Source: JAMDEO01 sp963775295 | Lineage (GTDB): Bacteria; Actinomycetota; Thermoleophilia; RBG-16-64-13 | Assembly: GCA_963775295.1 (NCBI GenBank) | Contig: CAVZIK010000006.1 | Coordinates: 682,001 to 746,000, forward strand | DNA length: 64,000 nucleotides | Direction of reading: 5' to 3' | In this document: positions 16,469-25,267 of the stretch, piece after piece | Position numbering within the stretch: the stretch's first letter is position 1 | How the letters are laid out: every line of letters begins with the position of its first letter | Made by a program: the position numbers and the translations under genes | Notes under the pieces: generated by a model | Seen by the model: only the letters and a program-made list of their open reading frames with translations | Databases searched by the model: none | Told to the model about the DNA's origin: nothing

Positions 16469-17068
16469 TCAGATAAGGATGTCCTCGACGGGATAGCGCA
16501 TCTTGCCCGTGAATTTGTCGGCCGGATACCCAACGGCCACCAGCGCCGTGGGCACAATATTCGCTGGGAGATCCAGAATATTGGCGAAGTCAGCCGGCTG
16601 GAAAGCGGTCATGGGGCAGGAACCGAGGCCCAGCGAGTAGGCCCCGTTGACGGCATTACCCAGCATTATGTGCACCTGGTTTTGCGACCACTGCAGCTTC
16701 TGTTCGGGGCTCATCCCTGACGACACGTTGGATGCCAACTCGACCAGGCTGCCGCGCATCGCTTCGTCGGCGCCCGCAGCGACGAGGGTCTCGTCAAACT
16801 TAGAGATGATGGCCTGATAGTCCGTGTCGGCGCAGAGTACGAGGAGATGGGAACACGTCTTCACTTGTGTTTGACCCCAGGTCGCCTCGAAGAGCTTGTC
16901 CTTGATCGACTGATCGGAGACGACCTTGACCCGCCAAGGCTGAAGATTGATGGCGGAGACGGCGCACCCCATGATCTCGATGAGCTCGCGGATAGTCTCT
17001 TCTGGAACTTGTTTATCTTGATACTGGCGACAGGCGTATCGATTCTTGACGATCTCCTTGAATTCCAC
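16469..17068 (-). CDS. nitroreductase family protein
   Basis: FMN-dependent NAD(P)H oxidoreductase of the NfsB-like fold. The FMN-binding start NRYACRQYQDKQVPEETI, the NLQPWRVKVV segment and C-terminal SLGLGSCPMTAFQPADF, IVPTALVAVGYPADK are characteristic. GTG 17068 (encoding MEFKEIVKNRY) matches the usual family N-terminus and has GAGG 8-10 bases upstream; an in-frame TTG at 17089 would add seven residues. The physiological substrate is unknown. It is the last protein gene before the tRNA-Arg integration site. Confidence 0.9.
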   Translation of the reverse strand: MEFKEIVKNRYACRQYQDKQVPEETIRELIEIMGCAVSAINLQPWRVKVVSDQSIKDKLFEATWGQTQVKTCSHLLVLCADTDYQAIISKFDETLVAAGADEAMRGSLVELASNVSSGMSPEQKLQWSQNQVHIMLGNAVNGAYSLGLGSCPMTAFQPADFANILDLPANIVPTALVAVGYPADKFTGKMRYPVEDILI

Positions 17069-17225
17069 CGACTTGGACCTCACTTCCAATAATGAACCAT
17101 CAGATATGAGCGCTAGTATAACAAGTGGAGATTCGAGGCCGGATGAGACCGAGCACTGTCGAAGGGGTGGCCGGGATGGGGCAAGACAGGCCCGGAGCCG
17201 CGGGATGCTAAAATCTGGCCCCCGT

Positions 17226-17298
17226 GCCCTCGTAGCTCAGGGGATAGAGCAAAGGTTTCCTAAACCTTGTGTCGCGCGTTCGATTCGCGCCGAGGGCA
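17226..17298 (+). tRNA. tRNA-Arg (anticodon CCT)
   Basis: The full cloverleaf can be drawn: acceptor GCCCTCG/CGAGGGC (17226-17232 with 17291-17297), D arm GCTC/GAGC, anticodon stem AAGGT/ACCTT with loop TTCCTAA (anticodon CCT at 17259-17261), a 5-base variable loop, T arm GCGCG/CGCGC with loop TTCGATT, and discriminator A at 17298 followed by CC. It is intact. Its 3' 45 bases belong to the 48-bp repeat that recurs at 62456, so it is the integration target of the downstream island. Confidence 0.97.
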
Positions 17299-17301
17299 CC
17301 T
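17254..17301 (+). repeat. attachment site copy 1 (att, within tRNA-Arg)
   Basis: 48-bp sequence running from the 5' anticodon stem of tRNA-Arg through its 3' end and CCT. It is identical to 62456-62503, 45,202 bp away and in direct orientation. The identity begins exactly at 17254 and stops after 17301. This is the classic geometry of a tyrosine-recombinase att site that restores the tRNA on insertion. Confidence 0.93.
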
Positions 17302-17816
17302 GATGATTGGCTCATCTCACGAGGTTAGCCCTGCATATGACCGCTTTCCTGTTTCAGGCGCTTGACCGCCGAATGTCCAAAATGGTCTCTACCACCCCTA
17401 CGCGCACCCCTACCAGAATGATAATCGGTGATACAGGGTGGACAAGATGGATGGGAAGCGTGCGTAAGAGGGCGAAGCCGAACGGTGTGTTCGTCAGCCG
17501 AAAACCTGATCACCTCGATCATGGAAAGTTGACCACACGGTCATTTCTGAGATCTCGTCTTGTGGACCTGGCCCTCCCGGAACCCGTAGGACTCCCCTTC
17601 GAACACTAGGATCTAGCTGTGTTGGGTGAGGCGATCAAGAAGAGCCGCGTTGCGTCCGCTCGCTTGCCGCGAAGGTCCGAGAGGCGCGGGACCAGACTCC
17701 ACGATAGGCCAGCTCGCACGGTCCAGATGGGCCACCCCAGACACCCGCTCAGCAAATGTCGGTAGTCTGTCGATAAGTCCAGCATGACAGCCACTTTACC
17801 GAAGCCTGCGTAACCG
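17302..17816. other. left end of the island, non-coding, with arm-type repeats
   Basis: No convincing gene. The segment holds the pentadecamer-like CCCTGCATATGACCGCTTTC at 17330-17349, which is shared in similar form after the second att copy. It also has two direct copies of CACCCCTAC (17393-17401 and 17405-17413, 12 bases apart) followed by GGTGATACAGGGTGGACAA. The same arrangement occurs at 62333 and 62585. These are plausible integrase arm-binding sites. The remainder, to the start of the histidine kinase, is unremarkable. Confidence 0.6.
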
Positions 17817-20800
17817 ATGAACCTCGATCAGCTCTTCGACGGCTGGTCTGCCGCCGCGGCTCCGGGCGCACTGGCATTACTAGCTGCCGCGGTGCTTTGC
17901 GGTCTTCTGGCCGTCTTGGGTTGGCGCCGACGCCCCAAGCCGGGCGGAGTCCAGTTCGCTGCCATGATGGCAGGGGCGGCGATTTGGGCGCTCCTCTACG
18001 CCCTCGAGTTGACCACGCCCAGCCTCGACTGGAAGGTCGTATGCGCCAAGGCCGAGTATGTCGGCATAGTCACGCTACCGCTCACCTGGTTCCTCTTTGC
18101 CCGCAGCCACACCGGGGCCTCCAAGAGGCTGGGCCGAGGACTTCTCGTCTTGATCTGTCTCATTCCGATAATCACGCTGCTGCTAGCTGCCACAAACGAG
18201 TTCCACGGATTGTTGTGGAGCCAAGTCTCACTCCGTACCTCAGGCCCCTTTCCCATATTAGCGGTGACGTACGGCCCCTGGTTCTGGGTTCATATGATCT
18301 ACTCCTATGCGCTGCTTGCTCTGGGGAGCTTCCTTCTGCTGAGGGCTGTCTACCGCTACCCTCACCTCTATCGTCAGCAGGCGGGGATGCTGATGGTGGC
18401 GACGGTTGCGCCGTGGGTAGGAAACATCCTCTTCGTATTCGGTGCTGTGCCCGCGGGAGCCATAGACCCCACGCCCTTTGCCTTCGCCATCACGGGAGTG
18501 GCCCTGGCGCTCAGCATGTCGAGATTTCGTCTGTTCAGCCTGCTGCCTGCCCTGCTTCCAACAGCCCGCAATCAAGTACTCCAAACCATGAAGGACGGAA
18601 TTCTCGTGCTAGACGTCGATGGCCGGGTGGTGATCGTTAATCCAGCCGCCTGCGCCATGTTCTGCAAGCAGGCCTCTGATCTTGTCGGCAAGACGGTATC
18701 CGAGATCCTGGACGTCTCGACCGCCCGTCTTGCGAGCGACGACGACCTCGATTCCCAGTTCGAGATGTCCATCGGCGAGGGAGCGTCGCGGGGCGCCTAC
18801 GACGTGGTGTCCTCACCCCTTGGCCTGGGTGGCGGCATTGGCGTCGGTAGGCTGCTGGTCATTCGGGATATCACCGAGCGCAAGCGGGTGGAGGGAGCGT
18901 TACGAGAGAGCGAAGAGGCGATGCGCTACATCGTGAAACACGACCCCAATGCGATGGCCGTGTATGACCTCAACCTGCACTATGTTGCCGTGAGTGATCG
19001 ATACCTGAAAGACTACAACATCAAGGAACAGGATGTGATGGGCCGGGATCACTACGACGTGTTTCCGGAGATGCCGCAGAGATGGAAGGACGTACACCAG
19101 CGCTGCTTGGCCGGGGCTATCGAAGGAAATGACGACGATAGCTTTGAGCGCCCCGATGGGTCTCTCACCTATAACAGTTGGGAGTGCCGCCCTTGGTATG
19201 GGGCCGGGGGCGAAATCGCCGGCATCATCACTTACACTGAGGTCACCACCGATCGCAAGCAGGCGGAACTGCGCCTTAGGCGCTCTGAGGCCCGCTATCA
19301 TGGGCTGTATGAAAGCCTGAGAGATGGTTTTGTCAGCATGGACATGCAGGGCCGGCTGCAGGATTTCAACGAGGCCTACAGAGCCATGCTCGGTTACGAT
19401 CGAGCAGGGCTTCTGGCCCTCAACTATGTCGATCTGACTCCTGAGAAGTGGCGGGAGCTCGAGAACGACATCATCGAGAATCAGGTGCTCGCGCGTGGCT
19501 ATTCCGATGTGTATGAGAAGGAGTATCGACGGGACGACGGCTCCATCTTTCCCGTGGAGATGCGAATTGTGCTAGAACGGGATGAAGCTGGCGCTCCCGC
19601 AGCCATGTGGGGCGTGGTTCGCGATATCACCGAGCGCGTCGAGGCCGAACAGGCACTCCGGGAGCGCGACGACCAACTGCGCCAATCTCAGAAGATGGAA
19701 GCTGTCGGGCAATTGGCAGGCGGTATCGCTCATGACTTCAACAATCTGCTCACGGCCATCATTGGCAATAGCTCGTTGGCCCTTGCTTCTTTGTCTCTGG
19801 CCGACTCGAATCGTGAACTCATCTCCGATGTCAAGGAGGCGGGAGAGCGCGCAGCGGGGCTGACTAGGCAGATCCTTGCCTTCTCGCGGCGTCAGATACT
19901 CAGACCCAAGGTTCTTACGCCAAACGAAGTGGTGGCGGGGCTGGAGAGCCTGCTTCGCCGGACTCTGGGCGAGGACATCGAACTGAATCTGGTGCTTGCT
20001 CCAAATCTCCGCAATATAGAGGTGGATCTTCATCAGATAGAGCAGGTACTTATCAACCTGGCCGTGAACGCCCGCGACGCGATGAGCGACGGTGGGAAGC
20101 TAACGATCGAGACTGCCGGGGTGAAGGTGGATCGGGCATTTCACCGAGCCCATCCGGAAGTGAAGACCGGCCCCTACGTGATGCTCTCTGTTGCGGACAG
20201 TGGATGCGGGATGGACGAGGAGACAATAGCGCGAATCTTCGAGCCGTTCTTCACCACCAAGGAGGTGGGGAAAGGGACGGGCCTGGGCCTGTCCACCGCC
20301 TTTGGGATCGTTCGGCAGAGCGGCGGCACAATCGCGGTCAGCAGCGAACCTGAGAAAGGGAGCACCTTCCGGGTGTATCTACCCGCGGCTCAGACCTCAC
20401 AAGATTTGGAGGAGCAGTTACCCCCAGAAAGGAACGACGTGTCCCGCGGTTCGGAGCTGATTCTCGTGGTGGAGGACGAGGCTACCGTGCGCGAGCTCGT
20501 GGTGCGTGTTCTGTCGCGCCACGGGTACCGAGTGCTGGACGCGGACACACTCGAGGCGGCGGAACGGGCGCTTGCCGGGGTCATCGAAGCTCCGGACCTT
20601 CTGCTCACTGATGTTGTCTTGCCTGGGGGAGCAAGCGGCAAGGATGTAGCCGATAAGCTGGTGGCACGGTACCCGCAGCTCCACGTGATCTTCATGTCCG
20701 GCTATACCAGAGACGCGGTCGCGCACGATGGTCGACTGGATGAAGGCATCGAATTCCTGGAGAAACCCTTCGTTCCCGGGACGTTACTATCGGCCATAAG

Positions 20801-20858
20801 GTCCGTTCTGGACGGCAAGACGGCCAACGCCGACCAAATGATGGTTGGGGCGCGATGA
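17817..20858 (+). CDS. hybrid histidine kinase with 7TM sensor, PAS domains and receiver
   Basis: Membrane sensor kinase of 1013 residues. Residues 15-240 form about seven helices of the histidine-kinase N-terminal 7TM type (WALLYALELTTPSLDW, VTYGPWFWVHMIYSY). Three PAS regions follow at about 250-360, 365-485 and 490-610, each ending in an ITER- or TDRK-type linker. HisKA has the phospho-acceptor His639 (GGIAHDFNNLL). HATPase carries the motifs NLAVNARDAM and GKGTGLGLSTAFGIV. A C-terminal receiver has Asp932 (LLTDVVLPGG). The last four bases overlap the HD-GYP regulator gene, so the pair is co-translated. Confidence 0.93.
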   Translation: MNLDQLFDGWSAAAAPGALALLAAAVLCGLLAVLGWRRRPKPGGVQFAAMMAGAAIWALLYALELTTPSLDWKVVCAKAEYVGIVTLPLTWFLFARSHTGASKRLGRGLLVLICLIPIITLLLAATNEFHGLLWSQVSLRTSGPFPILAVTYGPWFWVHMIYSYALLALGSFLLLRAVYRYPHLYRQQAGMLMVATVAPWVGNILFVFGAVPAGAIDPTPFAFAITGVALALSMSRFRLFSLLPALLPTARNQVLQTMKDGILVLDVDGRVVIVNPAACAMFCKQASDLVGKTVSEILDVSTARLASDDDLDSQFEMSIGEGASRGAYDVVSSPLGLGGGIGVGRLLVIRDITERKRVEGALRESEEAMRYIVKHDPNAMAVYDLNLHYVAVSDRYLKDYNIKEQDVMGRDHYDVFPEMPQRWKDVHQRCLAGAIEGNDDDSFERPDGSLTYNSWECRPWYGAGGEIAGIITYTEVTTDRKQAELRLRRSEARYHGLYESLRDGFVSMDMQGRLQDFNEAYRAMLGYDRAGLLALNYVDLTPEKWRELENDIIENQVLARGYSDVYEKEYRRDDGSIFPVEMRIVLERDEAGAPAAMWGVVRDITERVEAEQALRERDDQLRQSQKMEAVGQLAGGIAHDFNNLLTAIIGNSSLALASLSLADSNRELISDVKEAGERAAGLTRQILAFSRRQILRPKVLTPNEVVAGLESLLRRTLGEDIELNLVLAPNLRNIEVDLHQIEQVLINLAVNARDAMSDGGKLTIETAGVKVDRAFHRAHPEVKTGPYVMLSVADSGCGMDEETIARIFEPFFTTKEVGKGTGLGLSTAFGIVRQSGGTIAVSSEPEKGSTFRVYLPAAQTSQDLEEQLPPERNDVSRGSELILVVEDEATVRELVVRVLSRHGYRVLDADTLEAAERALAGVIEAPDLLLTDVVLPGGASGKDVADKLVARYPQLHVIFMSGYTRDAVAHDGRLDEGIEFLEKPFVPGTLLSAIRSVLDGKTANADQMMVGAR

Positions 20859-21934
20859 GCGAGACGGCCGAGGGAGGCACTGTCGGCAGCCTGTCGCAGA
20901 TGGACGCCGAGATCGTGGTCATCGACGACGAGCCCTTCGTCGGTCGTTTCCTGAGCCGCGCCTTGCAGTCGGCCGGCTACAAAGAGCCTAGGGTATTCAC
21001 AGATCCTCTTGAGGCCTGCGCCTACCTGGAAACGGCGGATCCAGATCTCATCACCCTGGATATCTCCATGCCCGGTCTCGACGGTTACGGTGTGCTCGAG
21101 GCATTGCGAAAGAAACGGTCGCCCGACACCTTTCTTCCCGTTCTTGCCGTCAGCGCCCTCGATAGCTTCGAGGCTCGAAAGAGGGCAGTGGAGGCTGGTG
21201 CGAAGGACTTCCTGGTGAAACCGGTGGAGCCGGAGGAGTTCTTGCTGCATGTGTATTCACTTCTCGATACGCGCTTTCTTGAACGTAGGCTCAAAGAAAA
21301 CCGCCAGGTGCTTGAGGGTCTTGTGCGTGAGCGCACGGATGAGCTGGGGCGGGCCTACTTGGGAATCATCGAACGACTGGCTCGGGTGTCCGAACTTCGA
21401 GACGACGCGACCGGAAAGCACACCCACAGGGTGGCTGCGCTCAGCGGCCTTCTTGCAAAGGAGATGCATCTGACTCCAGAAGTGACGGAACTCATCATCC
21501 ACGCCGCTCCCTTGCACGACGTGGGCAAGGTAGGCATACACGACGATATCCTGCTCAAGAAGGGCGGATACTCCGTCGAGGAGCGGGAAATCATGAGCCA
21601 GCACGCTCTTCTCGGAGCGCAGCTGCTGAGCGGAGGAAGATCCGATCTAATGAAGATGGCCGAAGTCATCTCGGGCGGCCATCACGAGCGCTGGGATGGT
21701 AGCGGCTACCCCAAGGGGCTCGCCGGAAGCGAGATTCCTGTGGCTGCTCGAATCGTCGCGTTAGCCGATGTCTTTGACGCCCTCACCCACGCTCGGCCGT
21801 ACAAGGAAGCGTGGTCTCTCGAAGAGGCGCTGGTCGAAATCGAACTGAGCCGGGGGACGCAGTTTGATCCCCAAGTGGTGGATGCCCTGCAACGGATAGT
21901 GCGCAGTCCCGGCGCGGCGCTAGACCAGGCGTGA
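20855..21934 (+). CDS. response regulator with HD-GYP output domain
   Basis: Receiver domain (residues 18-140; phospho-acceptor Asp69 in LITLDISMPG, Lys in LVKPVEP) joined by a coiled linker to an HD-GYP domain (about 165-350). The output domain keeps HTHRVAALS, the catalytic HD in PLHDVGKVGI, and the GYP loop in HHERWDGSGYPKGL. These residues are those expected for cyclic-di-GMP phosphodiesterases. It overlaps the hybrid kinase by an ATGA junction, so the kinase very likely signals to it. Activity is inferred from intact motifs. Confidence 0.93.
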   Translation: MSETAEGGTVGSLSQMDAEIVVIDDEPFVGRFLSRALQSAGYKEPRVFTDPLEACAYLETADPDLITLDISMPGLDGYGVLEALRKKRSPDTFLPVLAVSALDSFEARKRAVEAGAKDFLVKPVEPEEFLLHVYSLLDTRFLERRLKENRQVLEGLVRERTDELGRAYLGIIERLARVSELRDDATGKHTHRVAALSGLLAKEMHLTPEVTELIIHAAPLHDVGKVGIHDDILLKKGGYSVEEREIMSQHALLGAQLLSGGRSDLMKMAEVISGGHHERWDGSGYPKGLAGSEIPVAARIVALADVFDALTHARPYKEAWSLEEALVEIELSRGTQFDPQVVDALQRIVRSPGAALDQA

Positions 21935-22139
21935 TATCGGCGTTCGACGGGCCTTCAGAAGTCGTCTTCTCCGGCCCTAGATACGACACTAGCAGTCGTC
22001 GACGAGAGCCCGGCACCGACGCCCCAGTTGATAGTTAATGTTGATACAGGCAGCCAGAGAGGAAGCGCTGCAGTATGCGCTCCCTTATGCCGGCCAGAGT
22101 GCGGGCTCCGAGGTGACCGCGCGTCGGGCGGAGCGGGCG

Positions 22140-22460
22140 CTAGACCAGATCCCGCAACCGAACCAAGACGTGCTCCGGGAACTGCTCAAGCCGGTTAGTG
22201 AGATCCAAGGTGACCTCTCTCACCAGATCGTCCACATGGGAGCACTGTTCAAAGTCGCACCCTTCAACTGTCAACAGGAGTTCGCTCAGTTCCTGGTGCT
22301 CACTGGCGGGGATCAATCCGGCCTCCAGCACTTCATCAAGTCTCGTCTGAGCCGTGGCGACAGGAGACAGTTTCGGATGGCTTGTGACCGAATGGTAGAT
22401 AAGTCTCCGAGCAACATCGTAGGCAACAAGCGAGCGTGGAGGCGAGACCTCTGATCCCAT
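22140..22460 (-). CDS. hypothetical protein in operon with hemerythrin
   Basis: Acidic alpha-helical protein of 106 residues (for example LDEVLEAGLIPASEHQELSE and HVDDLVREVTLDLTNRLEQF) with no family I recognise. The ATG at 22460 follows the hemerythrin stop by 7 bases and has AGGGG upstream, which favours this strand over an overlapping plus-strand frame. It may be a regulatory or structural partner of the hemerythrin, but nothing in the sequence states a function. Confidence 0.6.
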   Translation of the reverse strand: MGSEVSPPRSLVAYDVARRLIYHSVTSHPKLSPVATAQTRLDEVLEAGLIPASEHQELSELLLTVEGCDFEQCSHVDDLVREVTLDLTNRLEQFPEHVLVRLRDLV

Positions 22461-22467
22461 GCCACCC

Positions 22468-23007
22468 CTACCGGTCGGCTTCGAGAGCGTCGGCCATCCG
22501 TTGGTACTTCTGGTGGATAAGCCCGCGATCGTAGTTGAGCATCTCCATTATCATGGCTGTCTTTTCGTCCGCGCTGAAGTAGTCCATGGCCGGCGCGTAG
22601 AACTCACGATCCTCACGCTGGATGTGACTCATGTAGTGATCTGCGACCTGGGTGAGTAGCTCCCGAATCTGTTCTTCTGAACCCTTGACGCCAGCAAGAT
22701 AGGCTTGGTTTGCGGCAGCCACCTGTTTCGTGGACGTTCGCATGAACTTGTGCATGGCATCGAGCTCATCCATCGTCTTGAGCAATGCCTGGTTGGGCCC
22801 CTTCACCATGAGGGCCTTAAAGAGGATGTTCTCTTCTTTGCCATGATGGCAGAGATCGGCGTAGGTCTGGAGGAAGTCCACTACTTGGTCCACGTAGCGA
22901 GGGTCGAGGGTCTTTCGGGGGTATACGTCCTTCAAGCGCAGTCTGAGGTCGTCGATGACTCGCTCTATCAGACGATGCTCGGCCATGAGTTGTCCGGTTG
23001 GCAGCAT
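22468..23007 (-). CDS. hemerythrin HHE-domain protein
   Basis: Diiron oxygen/NO-binding four-helix bundle of 179 residues. Candidate metal ligands are MAEHRLIERV (helix 1), CHHGKEENILF (helix 2) and HYMSHIQREDREFY (helix 4), spaced as in the HHE/YtfE-DUF438 type group. The ATG at 23007 has AAAGGAT upstream. Such proteins handle oxygen or nitric-oxide stress, or repair iron-sulfur clusters in anaerobes. It is co-transcribed with a small helical protein. The exact ligand is not known. Confidence 0.88.
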   Translation of the reverse strand: MLPTGQLMAEHRLIERVIDDLRLRLKDVYPRKTLDPRYVDQVVDFLQTYADLCHHGKEENILFKALMVKGPNQALLKTMDELDAMHKFMRTSTKQVAAANQAYLAGVKGSEEQIRELLTQVADHYMSHIQREDREFYAPAMDYFSADEKTAMIMEMLNYDRGLIHQKYQRMADALEADR

Positions 23008-23132
23008 CGGATGAATCCTTTCGGCTGGTTCGCGCCATTACCAAGACTATCGGCGAAGGCTGCCCAATGGCTTAGGGCGCCGTTTCGAGCGGAAAGGGAC
23101 TCGGGTCGCTCTAACTCGCGTCTGCACACGCG

Positions 23133-23160
23133 AAGGTAATGCTTTCGGGTTTGCCGAACA
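23133..23160 (+). promoter_or_regulatory. repeated promoter-like element, copy 1 (diverged 3' half)
   Basis: AAGGTAATGCTTTCGGG followed by TTGCCGAACA. The first 17 bases are identical to copies at 23543 and 25148, and the 3' half is diverged. It lies about 80 bases before the small membrane protein at 23212. Confidence 0.6.
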
Positions 23161-23211
23161 CCTGTAGTTGCGGAGATTCAAGAACTTCGAGAGAGAAGGC
23201 AGGTCGAACGA

Positions 23212-23490
23212 ATGGAGGACCAACCCGGTGCCAACCGCGCCGAAGATTCAACCCGGCAACCTACGACACGACACGGCTCCGGGCTGCCGCAACTCAGGCC
23301 TGCGCTGTTGCTTGTCGTCTTGGCGGTGCTTGGAAACATCATCTTGATCCGAACCGGAGTCGGTGGGTCTATGACCTCCTCCAGGAACATCGCCACCCTG
23401 AGCCAGATCTTCACCGCGGCAATGTGGGTGGGAATGGTGTGGCTCGGCGTGCTTCTCGCCTATCGGGGCATTGTGCGGAGCCGCCGGTAG
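23212..23490 (+). CDS. small membrane protein, two helices
   Basis: 92 residues. A hydrophilic N-terminus (1-30) is followed by a helix RPALLLVVLAVLGNIILI, a short polar loop, and a second helix AAMWVGMVWLGVLLAYRGIV with a basic end. I recognise no family. It follows copy 1 of the repeated element, and the next gene has copy 2, so it appears to belong to the same regulated set. The start is ATG 23212 with only a weak AGG upstream. Confidence 0.55.
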   Translation: MEDQPGANRAEDSTRQPTTRHGSGLPQLRPALLLVVLAVLGNIILIRTGVGGSMTSSRNIATLSQIFTAAMWVGMVWLGVLLAYRGIVRSRR

Positions 23491-23542
23491 TCGGTTATCG
23501 CGTGGTCGCGCCACTTCGGTTGTATCGGTGCCTACGTGCCTG

Positions 23543-23580
23543 AAGGTAATGCTTTCGGGCCTGCCGGACATATGCTGAGT
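23543..23580 (+). promoter_or_regulatory. repeated promoter-like element, copy 2
   Basis: AAGGTAATGCTTTCGGGCCT then GCCGGACATATGCTGAGT. It is nearly identical to 25148-25185. It lies about 85 bases upstream of the lipoprotein start at 23667. TATGCT/TATGAT could serve as a -10 hexamer. Confidence 0.65.
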
Positions 23581-23666
23581 GAAGGACCGAGAATCCAGAT
23601 GGAGCGTCCGACGCTCTGGCTGTGTCAGGCCAAGTGATCGGCAAGCTGAGTAGACGGGGGTGGGAA

Positions 23667-25100
23667 GTGGAGTCTCAGCGACGCGGGGCAGCATTCATTG
23701 TCTTCAGCGTGCTCTTGATCCTCGCGCTCGCCTTGGTCGGCTGTGAAACAGTCGCGTCACCCACCACGACGGGCGCGACCGGCGTGGGTCCCGGAACGAC
23801 CGCAGCCAACGATGCAGCGGGACCACAGTTGGCGATCAACACGCCGCTTGGTACTAACCTTCGCTACGGCGAGGTCATGAGCCTAGACGGTTTGCAGATC
23901 GCCGTCACGGTCGCCCCTAGCGAGGTGGGTCAATACGCTAATGGGGTCCCGCGCCTCCGCTCGCAGGTGATCATCGAGAACAGAGGGAGCGCGCCGCGCG
24001 AGATCAGGTGGTCCGACTTCTGGCTGCTTGACGCTGGCAACAACCGTATTGGCCCTTACGGGGTTTCGAGAGAGACGCTCATGGCTATAGACCCGGGGGC
24101 GCAGGTCATCCAGCAGTTGGACTGGCAGATCACCCGGGGAAGAGAGATCGTCAAAGTGGTGTACGCGCCTGATGGCATGATGCCTGAGGAGGTCTATAGC
24201 TGGGGCCCAGAAGCCATCACAGAAGGGCCAGGCTATCCGGTGCTGAAGACGCTTCCGAAGTTCCGCGCGGAAGACATCGATTCGATAGAGACCAGGATAC
24301 AGAACAGTCAGGGCGGCGCTCCCTCGGTCCAGACCCTGTGGGCCGCCAATAACGCCGCGAACGTCCAAAAGATCATCGATCTCTACAATCAGACAACCCT
24401 TGTCCGGTCGCAGGGATACCCGACCTATCGGACTGCCGTGCAGGTCATCTTCCATTTCAAGGACGGCAGTGAATTTTCCATCTGGATAGGATCGCCGGGC
24501 ACGGACACCTGCGTGATCCAGGACACGCGTGCAGGCACGGGAGGCAATCCGCCAGCCGCAACAGGCAGCAACCCGGGCCTGCCGCAGGCCTACTACGCGG
24601 CAGACAGCTCCAGCGGCGGATGGCGGATGAACGGCGGCCCGAAAGAGATCAGCGACGTAGTCGACAAGATCTCTGCGTGGGCAAGCGCGAACACGGTGTC
24701 CGGCATCTCTGTCGACCTACCCGGGTCGATGCCGAGCGGGTGGGCCATCGCCAAGCAGGGAACGCATCTCGGTGGCACCGGCGGGACAGACAACCCGGCA
24801 ATGTGGGTCGCTGCGGGCACCGGTGCAAGGTCTGCGGGCTACGCCGTGACATTCACCGACGGGCAGCACCAACTCGAGCTGCAACTGAACTATCCGGGAG
24901 ACTTGGGAGAAGTCGCCTGGAACGATTCCGGGGTTGAGTCAAGGCTTGGGGGCACGCTCAAGGTGGCGCAGACCGGGGACATGGTCATTGTGCTGATCCC
25001 GACGCCTGACGGTCTCCCACTCTACGTCTGGGGTGACCCATCCCTGGAGACCGAGGCCCTCGATCTGGCCAAGGAGGTAATCGAATGCGCCCAATTGTGA
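23667..25100 (+). CDS. lipoprotein of unknown function
   Basis: Secreted lipoprotein of 477 residues. The signal sequence AAFIVFSVLLILALALVGC ends in a lipobox Cys at about residue 26, followed by a Thr/Gly-rich spacer. Residues about 50-180 look like a DUF4352-type immunoglobulin-like fold (LQIAVTVAPSEVG, VIIENRGSAPREIRW). The rest is two mixed alpha/beta regions without a recognised family. GTG 23667 is chosen because GGGGGTGGGAA lies directly upstream; an earlier in-frame GTG at 23622 adds a polar extension before the signal peptide. Confidence 0.75.
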   Translation: MESQRRGAAFIVFSVLLILALALVGCETVASPTTTGATGVGPGTTAANDAAGPQLAINTPLGTNLRYGEVMSLDGLQIAVTVAPSEVGQYANGVPRLRSQVIIENRGSAPREIRWSDFWLLDAGNNRIGPYGVSRETLMAIDPGAQVIQQLDWQITRGREIVKVVYAPDGMMPEEVYSWGPEAITEGPGYPVLKTLPKFRAEDIDSIETRIQNSQGGAPSVQTLWAANNAANVQKIIDLYNQTTLVRSQGYPTYRTAVQVIFHFKDGSEFSIWIGSPGTDTCVIQDTRAGTGGNPPAATGSNPGLPQAYYAADSSSGGWRMNGGPKEISDVVDKISAWASANTVSGISVDLPGSMPSGWAIAKQGTHLGGTGGTDNPAMWVAAGTGARSAGYAVTFTDGQHQLELQLNYPGDLGEVAWNDSGVESRLGGTLKVAQTGDMVIVLIPTPDGLPLYVWGDPSLETEALDLAKEVIECAQL

Positions 25101-25147
25101 TGCACCAACGGTCGTCTTCACGACTGAGGCGTCAACCGGCGAGTGCC

Positions 25148-25185
25148 AAGGTAATGCTTTCGGGCCTGCCGGACATATGATGAGC
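25148..25185 (+). promoter_or_regulatory. repeated promoter-like element, copy 3
   Basis: AAGGTAATGCTTTCGGGCCT then GCCGGACATATGATGAG, about 85 bases before the ATG of the SLH protein at 25268. Its position relative to the start is about the same as in copy 2. Confidence 0.65.
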
Positions 25186-25267
25186 AAGGGCGTTGACGCA
25201 TTGCGAAGCTTGGTGCCTCTCATGCGACCGTTGCGGCACCTTTCAACGAGGTAGAAGAGGAGATCAT

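Noticed and set aside
22038..22454. 138-codon plus-strand frame opposite the hemerythrin-linked gene
   Set aside because: It overlaps the minus-strand 106-residue gene that has a ribosome binding site and a 7-base gap to hemerythrin; the plus frame has no ribosome binding site and irregular composition.
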